DNA of 7,175 bases, from assembly GCA_019120475.1 (NCBI GenBank), contig DWVA01000144.1, positions 1 to 7,175 of the forward strand. Reading direction: 5' to 3'. The DNA is from Candidatus Blautia intestinipullorum. Lineage in GTDB: Bacteria; Bacillota; Clostridia; Lachnospirales; Lachnospiraceae. Each line of letters opens with the position of its first letter. The first letter of the stretch is position 1. This document shows positions 1 to 5,090 of this stretch, one piece after another. Position numbers and translations under genes: made by a program. The notes beneath the pieces are model-generated. The model saw nothing but the letters and a program-made list of their open reading frames with translations, did not search any database and was not told the DNA's origin.

Positions 1-70
1 TGCCGTTTATTTCTTATTTATTGACACTCCGGATTTTTCAAAGATGCGGATATTCCGGCTTGAAAATGGC

Positions 71-90
71 AAAAAGATGCTGCCGCATCT
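71..90 (-). terminator. Intrinsic terminator of the methyltransferase operon
   Basis: Read on the minus strand, a perfect 6-bp stem (AGATGC/GCATCT, 75-90) with the 4-nt loop GGCA runs directly into a T-tract at 71-75. It lies about 55 bases past the stop codon of the UroD-like methyltransferase gene, where the end of the three-gene transcript is expected. The stem is short, but its G+C content, tight loop and immediate T-run fit a rho-independent terminator. The A-run side is not matched by an equally good T-run on the other strand, so it is probably directional. The rest of 1-144 shows no gene. Confidence 0.72.
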
Positions 91-144
91 GTGATTTTCT
101 AATCATTGATACGACAGCACCTTTCTTTCCAAAAAATTCTGATA

Positions 145-1179
145 TCAGAACATGATCTCGATCGGCATACGTGCGGATTCAGGATCTTCAATACCGAATT
201 TCTCTTTATTTAATTTGTCGATAGCGTTGGTCAGAGACTGATATACGCCCGGATATACGGAGCCGGGGCCGCCCTGTGCGATACAGGGGATGAAGTGCTT
301 CATGCCGTAGGTCTCGCATACTCTGCGCACTTCTTTCTCGCACGCCTCGTCTGTCCAGTCTTCTTTGTCCACGTCTGCGTTCTCAATGCAGCCCATGAAG
401 CTGATCTTGTCGCCGTATTTCTTAATAAGCTCGTCCACATGGTTTGTCTCCATGCAGCCCTGATATACGTCGATGCCCATCTCGATCATGGAAGGAACAA
501 GAGTAGCGGCATAGCTGTCAGAATGATGAACAATGTATTCCACCCCATGATCCTTGTAGTATTTGTAGATCTCCTTATATGGCTCCAGAAGGAATTCGTT
601 GAACATATTCGGACTCATGAATGTGCTGTCATGGCTGCCCCAGTCGTCATGATGGAAAAGCATGTCCGGATGAAGATTGCTGCAGATGCCTTCCGCCAGC
701 TTCAGCTCCCACTCTGTCAGATATTTAATGAGATCATGCATTTCGTCTTCATATTCCACATAATATGTAAGAGCGTTCACGATCTCGCAGAGATAATGAG
801 TCTGCTCGAAGATTCCGGGTGCCACAAATACCGCCTTAAAAGCTTTATCAGCATCCACAGCGTCATACATTGCCTTGCACTGATCCCACTGTTCCTGTGA
901 AAAATCCAGTGAAGGAGCATGTACATAGTCTTTCCAGTGCTCGATATCTTTTACCACGATCTTATCGGGAGTATGTACCGGGAAAGCTCCGGGAGTTCCC
1001 TTGGGGAAGCTCTGGGTTACGCCCCAGGCATTCTTCACGTTCTCCTGCCCCTCCTGAAGAAGGGGGCTGGCAAACATAAAGGGATGGAACAGAAGCCGGA
1101 TAGCTTCATACTGGTTTACAAATCTGTCGGGATTTCCTCCCTTCATACATTCGATCATATTCTGTTTTGCTGTTAACAT
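145..1179 (-). CDS. UroD/MtaA-like corrinoid methyltransferase (methyltransferase I of an O-demethylase-type system)
   Basis: This 344-residue protein has the uroporphyrinogen-decarboxylase-like fold used by methyltransferases that act on corrinoid proteins (MtaA, CmuA and relatives). Its likely role is to take a methyl group from a small donor, plausibly a methoxyaromatic compound, and place it on the cobalt of the corrinoid protein encoded just upstream. Visible segments are an H-H-D-D-W-G stretch at 176-181, the strand motif I-V-H-H-S-D-S at 216-222 followed by a helix and Y-Q-G-C, F-M-G-C-I-E-N near 261-267, and a glycine-rich loop G-G-P-G-S near 303-307 after Cys299. In MtaA-type enzymes the equivalent of 218-220 is H-x-C, which binds zinc; here the Cys position is Ser. 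The start is supported by AAAGGAGGG about 7 bases upstream. It is the last gene of the operon, 29 bases after the corrinoid gene. A role in heme synthesis (hemE) is unlikely given these neighbours. The substrate is unknown. Confidence 0.85.
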   Translation of the reverse strand: MLTAKQNMIECMKGGNPDRFVNQYEAIRLLFHPFMFASPLLQEGQENVKNAWGVTQSFPKGTPGAFPVHTPDKIVVKDIEHWKDYVHAPSLDFSQEQWDQCKAMYDAVDADKAFKAVFVAPGIFEQTHYLCEIVNALTYYVEYEDEMHDLIKYLTEWELKLAEGICSNLHPDMLFHHDDWGSHDSTFMSPNMFNEFLLEPYKEIYKYYKDHGVEYIVHHSDSYAATLVPSMIEMGIDVYQGCMETNHVDELIKKYGDKISFMGCIENADVDKEDWTDEACEKEVRRVCETYGMKHFIPCIAQGGPGSVYPGVYQSLTNAIDKLNKEKFGIEDPESARMPIEIMF

Positions 1180-1208
1180 GTAAAAACCCTCCTTTCACTC
1201 CGCCGTTT

Positions 1209-1844
1209 TTATGCAGCAAGCTCTTTCGCTCTCTGTGCGCAGGATGCTGCATCTTCTGTATACGCGTCCGCTCCGATCTCATCTGCAAATTCCTGGCTGA
1301 TAGGAGCTCCGCCTACCATTACCTTGATATTTCCGCGGAACGGGGAATCATTCAGAAGCGCCACAGTCTCTTTCATTGCGTTCATGGTCGTGGTCAGAAG
1401 GGCGGAACAGCAGATCAGCTTCGTATCCGGATTCGCCTCATAAGCTTCCACGAATTTCTCCTTTGGTACGTCCACGCCAAGGTCGATCACTTCGAATCCT
1501 GAGGATTCCAGCATCATGGCAACCAGGTTCTTGCCGATGTCATGAAGGTCGCCGGCTACTGTGCCGATGATAACTTTGCCTGCCGCGCCTGCAACGCCGG
1601 ATGCCAGATGGGGTTTCAGAAGTTCCACGCCGTTCTTCATGGCCTTTGCCGCTACCAACATCTCCGGAACGAAGATCTCGCCGTTTTTGAATTTGGCTCC
1701 TACCTCGTCCATAGCCGCGATCATACCTTTGTTAAGGATCTCTGTGGGATCACAGCCTGCGTCAAGCGCTTCCGTTACGGCTGCTCCTACTTTTTTTGCT
1801 TTCCCCTTTACTACCAGATCATAAACTTCCTGAATACCTGCCAT
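1209..1844 (-). CDS. Corrinoid protein (methyl carrier, MtvC/MtaC/MtbC family)
   Basis: This 211-residue, cytoplasmic protein is the cobalamin-binding methyl carrier that shuttles between the two methyltransferases. Residues 1 to about 88 form the helical cap domain of methionine-synthase type, containing G-E-I-F-V-P-E at 55-61 and a following helix that packs over the cobalt face. Residues from about 89 form the Rossmann-like B12 domain. The signature D-x-H-x-x-G is complete (Asp99, His101, Gly104), so His101 is the expected lower cobalt ligand. The conserved serine/threonine stretch S-A-L-L-T-T-T follows at 147-153, then V-G-G-A-P at 177-181. Length is normal for stand-alone family members. 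AGGAGGT lies 8 bases before the ATG. The gene sits between methyltransferase II and methyltransferase I on one transcript, which identifies its partners. It is not methionine synthase, because no homocysteine or activation domains are present. Confidence 0.95.
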   Translation of the reverse strand: MAGIQEVYDLVVKGKAKKVGAAVTEALDAGCDPTEILNKGMIAAMDEVGAKFKNGEIFVPEMLVAAKAMKNGVELLKPHLASGVAGAAGKVIIGTVAGDLHDIGKNLVAMMLESSGFEVIDLGVDVPKEKFVEAYEANPDTKLICCSALLTTTMNAMKETVALLNDSPFRGNIKVMVGGAPISQEFADEIGADAYTEDAASCAQRAKELAA

Positions 1845-1884
1845 TTTTGTCTACCTCCTCTTTTTTACTTAAAATCTTTTGCAG

Positions 1885-1910
1885 CGGGTCTCTTCCGCAT
1901 AGAGAACCCG
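1885..1910 (-). other. Intercistronic stem-loop between methyltransferase II and corrinoid genes
   Basis: On the minus strand the 109-base gap between the methyltransferase II stop and the corrinoid start contains CGGGT-T-CTCT pairing with AGAGACCCG. This is a 9-bp stem with one bulged T and a 7-base loop. No T-run follows directly, the next bases being CTGCAAAAG, so it is not a convincing terminator. It could be an mRNA processing or stabilising element that adjusts corrinoid protein output relative to methyltransferase II, but that role is inferred. Confidence 0.45.
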
Positions 1911-1953
1911 GTGTTTTTCCGGAATTTTCTGCTGAATCCTGTATCAGCCCTGA

Positions 1954-2757
1954 TCATTTCTTCGGCCCGAAGATTCCCTCTCTGTACGCGCCGATATATT
2001 CCATGCAGTAGTCGTCCTCGCCCAGCAACGCCTCTGTGGCGTAGATCACGCCCATCATGTCCCTGTTGGTAGGATCGAGGATCGCGCTGTCCAGTCCCGC
2101 GTTCATTGCCAGGACCGTGAAGCCCAGGTTGATCATCTTCCTTACCGGAAGGTTGAAGGAAATGTTGCTCACCGCCGCCGTGATATGGATATCCGGATAA
2201 CGTTTCCTTACCGTACTGATCACTTCCACGTTGGTGTCGATTCCGTTTTCAGACGTGCAGAGCATCTCAACCAGCGGGTCAATATGCATCCTGGATGGAG
2301 CGATACCGTACTCCTGCGCCTTTGCCATCACTTTGTCGAATACTTTCAGCCTGTCGGCCGCATTCTTGGGAATACCCGTGTCGTCGGACAGAAGGCAGAT
2401 CACTTCCCATTTCGTATCTGCGATCAGCGGGAAGATCACGTCCATCTTATCTCCCTCGCCGGATACCGAGTTTACAAGACCCGGTTTCTTACAGTAGGGA
2501 ATCACTTCCGCCAGGACCTTCGCGCTGGGGCTGTCTACGGAGATCGGAAGGGCTGTCACCTCCTGGATGCAGTCGATCATCCATTTCAGGGTTTCCACTT
2601 CCACCTCTTCCGGAACGGAAGCGCAGCAGTCGATGTAGGTTGCCCCTGCCTCCGCTTGGATTTTTGCACGGTTTTTAATAAATTCCGCATCCCGGGCAGC
2701 GATGGCTTCCGCTACCGCCGGGATCGACCCATTTATTTTTTCACCGATAATGATCAT
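1954..2757 (-). CDS. Methyltetrahydrofolate-type methyltransferase (methyltransferase II, MeTr/DHPS fold)
   Basis: This 267-residue protein has the dihydropteroate-synthase-like TIM barrel of the AcsE/MeTr and MtvA group and would transfer the methyl group from the methylated corrinoid protein to tetrahydrofolate. The N-terminal strand reads I-I-G-E-K-I-N-G (3-10), matching the G-E-R-I-N motif of MeTr. Residues known to bind or act on the pterin in MeTr are present at nearly the same numbers: Asp75 in S-V-D-S, Asn96 in L-V-N-S-V-S-G, Asp160 in H-I-D-P, and Asn198 in S-N-I-S (Asn199 in MeTr). Length is close to the roughly 262 residues of MeTr. AAAGGAGG lies about 7 bases before the ATG. It is the first gene of the operon, divergent from the regulator. 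It could be the acsE-type enzyme of the Wood-Ljungdahl pathway itself, but the adjacent UroD-like and corrinoid genes make an O-demethylase role more likely. Confidence 0.9.
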   Translation of the reverse strand: MIIIGEKINGSIPAVAEAIAARDAEFIKNRAKIQAEAGATYIDCCASVPEEVEVETLKWMIDCIQEVTALPISVDSPSAKVLAEVIPYCKKPGLVNSVSGEGDKMDVIFPLIADTKWEVICLLSDDTGIPKNAADRLKVFDKVMAKAQEYGIAPSRMHIDPLVEMLCTSENGIDTNVEVISTVRKRYPDIHITAAVSNISFNLPVRKMINLGFTVLAMNAGLDSAILDPTNRDMMGVIYATEALLGEDDYCMEYIGAYREGIFGPKK

Positions 2758-2772
2758 CTTGTTTCCTCCTTT

Positions 2773-2791
2773 ATTCTACAAATTAAAGGAA
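2773..2791. promoter_or_regulatory. Degenerate second operator copy, in the methyltransferase II leader
   Basis: The 19 bases ATTCTACAAATTAAAGGAA match the palindrome at 2876-2894 in 14 of 19 positions when aligned in the same direction, including the complete CTACAA half-site and the AGGAA end. The site abuts the Shine-Dalgarno sequence of methyltransferase II (2764-2772) and lies downstream of that gene's predicted start of transcription. A protein bound here would block RNA polymerase or anchor a loop. The similarity is seen directly; binding is inferred. Confidence 0.45.
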
Positions 2792-2814
2792 AGCCGTACT
2801 TTCGCTATGAACCT

Positions 2815-2843
2815 ATTGTATCACAGGGAAATTCGTTTTTCCA
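2815..2843 (-). promoter_or_regulatory. Predicted sigma-A promoter of the methyltransferase operon
   Basis: On the minus strand TGGAAA (2838-2843, four of six matches to TTGACA) is followed after 17 bases by TACAAT (2815-2820). The -10 box is preceded by TG one base away, as in extended -10 promoters. The predicted transcript starts near 2808 and has a leader of about 50 bases. The two operator-like sites flank this promoter, the perfect palindrome upstream and the degenerate copy downstream. Confidence 0.6.
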
Positions 2844-2875
2844 TTTACAGAAGTATGTGATTTTTCCCCCTTTAT

Positions 2876-2894
2876 TTCCTACAATTTGTAGGAA
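2876..2894. promoter_or_regulatory. Perfect 19-bp palindrome, probable operator
   Basis: TTCCTACAATTTGTAGGAA consists of two perfect 9-base arms around one central T. It lies upstream of both predicted promoters in the divergent region, so it would be in neither transcript, which favours a protein-binding site over an RNA hairpin. Its right end is 8 bases before the -35 box of the regulator gene. The obvious candidate to bind it is the neighbouring PucR-type regulator. The inner TACA/TGTA resembles BlaI/CopY boxes, but the spacing differs by one base and no such regulator is in the window. Confidence 0.7.
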
Positions 2895-2902
2895 GAGAAT
2901 TA

Positions 2903-2931
2903 TTGCAGTTTTCTGAAGGGAATGGTAAAAT
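2903..2931 (+). promoter_or_regulatory. Predicted promoter of the PucR-type regulator gene
   Basis: TTGCAG (2903-2908) and TAAAAT (2926-2931) are separated by 17 bases, and TG one base before the -10 box gives an extended -10. The -35 box is weak, with three of six matches. The predicted transcript would start near 2938, and the ribosome binding site AAAGGAG (2951-2957) precedes the ATG at 2964. The palindrome centre is about 53 bases upstream of the predicted start, suitable for activation or autoregulation. Confidence 0.5.
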
Positions 2932-2963
2932 AAAATCACTGTTTTTTATGAAAGGAGACTTTT

Positions 2964-4487
2964 ATGCTGCTGAGTCCGAAATTGATCTTATGGCATTTAA
3001 AAAAGGAGTATTCCGTACAGGCTTCCCGGCAGTTTGCCAGTGATCCCTGTCTGAAATACGCCGTCTGTCACAACACTGCCGGGGAAACTTTTTCCGGCGG
3101 AGTTCTTTATATTGCCTCGGATATTCCCGCCGATTTTCTGAAGAATCCTCTGCGGAGCATGGCGGTGCTTACCTCGCCCCGGGATCCTGATATTCTGGAA
3201 CAGTATCCGAACATCTGTCTGATCCCCGGCGCCGATCCTTTGGATCTTCTGGAGTTTGCGGGACGGATCTTTCAAAAGTACGAAGAATGGAATCAGGCGC
3301 TGTTTGAATCCCGGATGATGAACGGATCCATACAGAGCCTTCTGGACATGACCGGAACGATCATATCCAATCCCATGGTCCTGATCGGCATGGATTTCAC
3401 CATCGTCGCCTCCAGAGGCACTTCCTTCGGAGATCTTCCCTCTTCTGTACTGGGCTCTACAGAGGAAACCGCCGATCTGATCCTTTCCCTGAAACAGGAT
3501 CCAAATTACGAGGCCGCCTTTCACAGGATAGGATATTTTTACTATTCCGGCAACGGCATTGCCGCGCCAAGTCTCTGCGTAAATATCCGCCGTTTTGGCC
3601 GGACGCTTTACAGGCTTTTGATCACTCAGGGAGAAGTTCCCCTGGACGATACCTTCGGTTTTCTTTTGGAATATCTGGCCCGTATTATCAACCATGCCCT
3701 GTCCACCAATATTGTGGACAGCCACGATACCCGCCATCAGCTTCATCAGATCTTCCACACGATCCTGACGGATTCCAGCGCGGACTATGTGGAAGTCAGC
3801 AGACGGCTGACGGACTACGGATGGATGTCCTCCCATTACTATCTCTGTATTTTTTTAAAGACCGAACTGTTAGATTATAAAAACCTGACCCACCGGTCCA
3901 TTATCAGCTATATAGAAAATATCATCCCCGCTTCCTGCGCCCTGGAACATAAGGGAAATATTGTCATATACATCGATCTGGATCTTTGCCAGTTTTCTGA
4001 AGCTGAAATTGAACAGAAGCTTGCCAGCTTCATCCGGGACAGCTTTCTCAATGCAGGATACAGCCGCCGGATGCTGGGGCATTTTAATTTTCACCGCCAA
4101 TATATACAAGCATCTCTTTCTCTCCAGGTGGGAAGCCGTAAATTCCCCCACAGATGGATCCACCGCTTTAACGATATTGCCCTGACCTATCTTCTGGAAC
4201 AGACCACAAAAAAGCTTCCCGCATACATGGTATGTCACGAGAAGCTTCTGAATTTGAAATATGAATCGGAAAACAGCCAGTCCCAGCTCTACCAGACTCT
4301 CCGCTGCTATCTGGAAAACCACCAGAACGCCACCAGGACAGCCCAGCAGCTTTTTATCCACCGCAGCACTCTGCTGTACCGTCTGGAACGGATCGGCCAT
4401 TTTCTGCAGTCGGATCTGTCCGACCCGGACGAGCTGCTTTATCTTCTGCTCTCTTTCCGCCTCATCGACATGGAAGAGCAGAAATGA
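2964..4487 (+). CDS. PucR/CdaR-family transcriptional regulator
   Basis: This 507-residue cytoplasmic protein probably controls the divergent methyltransferase operon. The C-terminal helix-turn-helix of the PucR/CdaR type is clear at about 441-500: Y-L-E-N-H-Q-N-A-T-R-T-A near 449-460, then the recognition segment L-F-I-H-R-S-T-L-L-Y-R-L-E-R-I at 463-477, ending in L-L-L-S-F-R-L. The region from about 255 to 400 resembles the GGDEF-like middle domain common in the family, as in the segment Y-Y-L-C-I-F-L. The N-terminal half (about 1-240) would be the ligand-sensing part; a GAF-like segment with I-G-M-D-F-T-I-V-A-S at 141-150 is plausible, but no specific ligand can be named. No transmembrane segment is evident. 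The start is fixed by AAAGGAG six bases upstream. Family members usually respond to a pathway substrate, so a methylated donor or its demethylated product is a reasonable inferred effector. Confidence 0.88.
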   Translation: MLLSPKLILWHLKKEYSVQASRQFASDPCLKYAVCHNTAGETFSGGVLYIASDIPADFLKNPLRSMAVLTSPRDPDILEQYPNICLIPGADPLDLLEFAGRIFQKYEEWNQALFESRMMNGSIQSLLDMTGTIISNPMVLIGMDFTIVASRGTSFGDLPSSVLGSTEETADLILSLKQDPNYEAAFHRIGYFYYSGNGIAAPSLCVNIRRFGRTLYRLLITQGEVPLDDTFGFLLEYLARIINHALSTNIVDSHDTRHQLHQIFHTILTDSSADYVEVSRRLTDYGWMSSHYYLCIFLKTELLDYKNLTHRSIISYIENIIPASCALEHKGNIVIYIDLDLCQFSEAEIEQKLASFIRDSFLNAGYSRRMLGHFNFHRQYIQASLSLQVGSRKFPHRWIHRFNDIALTYLLEQTTKKLPAYMVCHEKLLNLKYESENSQSQLYQTLRCYLENHQNATRTAQQLFIHRSTLLYRLERIGHFLQSDLSDPDELLYLLLSFRLIDMEEQK

Positions 4488-4503
4488 TCCTAAAAGACAA
4501 GCA

Positions 4504-4541
4504 ATGCCCGGATTCTCTGAAAAACAGATAAGGCCGGGCAT
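4504..4541. terminator. Bidirectional terminator-like hairpin between convergent genes
   Basis: ATGCCCGG (4504-4511) pairs perfectly with CCGGGCAT (4534-4541). Inside, TCTG (4516-4519) pairs with CAGA (4525-4528) around an A5 loop, so the structure can extend with an internal loop. It sits in the 66-base gap between the ends of the regulator gene and the DUF2284 gene, the expected place for a shared terminator. The T-runs on either side are weak, so efficiency is uncertain. Confidence 0.55.
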
Positions 4542-4553
4542 CATCGTTATATA

Positions 4554-5090
4554 TTATTTCAGGAGATAACAGGACGTATAGGCAATTTTCTGCGGACCGT
4601 AATAATATTTCATCTCATTGCGGCTGCAGAGATCACTGACTACGATTCCGTAAGCTTCCAGAGAAGAAATCTTTTTTTCCGGAAAACGGCAGTCTCCCTC
4701 CGGTCCGGCGCATTTTTTGCAGATTGTACAGCAGCCGCTTCCCAGAGGAAGAAGCTTTGGATATTCCCGGCGGAGCTTTTCCGCCAGTTCGGCGAACTGC
4801 TTCTTGTGCCTTTGCTCAACCTCCACCATTCCTTCAAAATCCATGCTGTCCTCTACGTCCCCCACCGTCTGGACCACAATGCCCCGGCTGTATTTCTCTA
4901 CCTGCTTTCTGCATTCCTCCAAAGTCCCGCAGGAAGGAGGACAGGACAGATTTTTTCCATACATGCCGCAGGTGTTGGCTCCGCACATATCTCTTACTTC
5001 CTGACGCAGCTCCAAAGTGGAACAGTCAAGGTTTGTTACATAACTGAATCCCGTATCCAGGGCAAGCTTTCTGATCTCCTCAAATCCCAT
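4554..5090 (-). CDS. Cysteine-rich DUF2284 family protein, putative metal-binding accessory factor
   Basis: This 178-residue protein belongs to the DUF2284 predicted metal-binding family, whose biochemical role I do not know. It has 13 cysteines in two clusters: Cys36, Cys41, Cys50 and Cys54 (with S-C-P-P-S-C), then Cys120, Cys121, Cys124, Cys127 and Cys134 (C-C-T-I-C-K-K-C). Cys23, Cys60, Cys155 and Cys174 make up the rest. This spacing suggests one or two iron-sulfur clusters, unproven. A longer start at 5108 is possible, but AGGAGG at 5097-5102, six bases before the ATG ending at 5090, clearly selects the shorter form. That start lies inside the end of the activator gene, with 11 bases of overlap, so the two are probably translationally coupled. 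The context suggests a role with the corrinoid activator, perhaps in electron delivery or redox protection; this is inference only. Confidence 0.85.
   Translation of the reverse strand: MGFEEIRKLALDTGFSYVTNLDCSTLELRQEVRDMCGANTCGMYGKNLSCPPSCGTLEECRKQVEKYSRGIVVQTVGDVEDSMDFEGMVEVEQRHKKQFAELAEKLRREYPKLLPLGSGCCTICKKCAGPEGDCRFPEKKISSLEAYGIVVSDLCSRNEMKYYYGPQKIAYTSCYLLK

Noticed and set aside
21..55. TTGACA at 21-26 on the plus strand as a promoter
   Set aside because: No acceptable -10 box occurs at 16-18 bases spacing, and no plus-strand gene follows.
295..900. Plus-strand open frame of 201 codons opposite methyltransferase I
   Set aside because: Antisense shadow with His/Phe/Val-biased composition and no recognisable domain; the minus-strand frame is a clear family member.
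145..1179. True heme-pathway uroporphyrinogen decarboxylase (hemE)
   Set aside because: No other heme genes are nearby, and the adjacent corrinoid protein and MeTr-type genes point to the methyltransferase branch of the fold.
2820..2861. ATCACA and TGTGAT as a CRP-like site
   Set aside because: The half-sites are in the opposite order to a CRP site and 30 bases apart, so chance is likely.
2876..2894. BlaI/CopY-type operator
   Set aside because: The TACA/TGTA halves are separated by three bases, not the two typical of cop boxes, and no BlaI/CopY-type protein is encoded in the window.
2185..2916. Plus-strand open frame of 243 codons opposite methyltransferase II
   Set aside because: It is antisense to a gene with intact catalytic motifs, has no recognisable domain, and runs through the divergent promoter region.
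2758..2963. Cobalamin riboswitch ahead of the corrinoid operon
   Set aside because: The predicted leader is only about 50 bases and lacks a B12-box-like sequence or room for the fold.
2997..4544. Two long minus-strand open frames (279 and 224 codons) opposite the regulator gene
   Set aside because: They mirror a gene with a clear PucR-type helix-turn-helix and good ribosome binding site, and their translations show no family motif.
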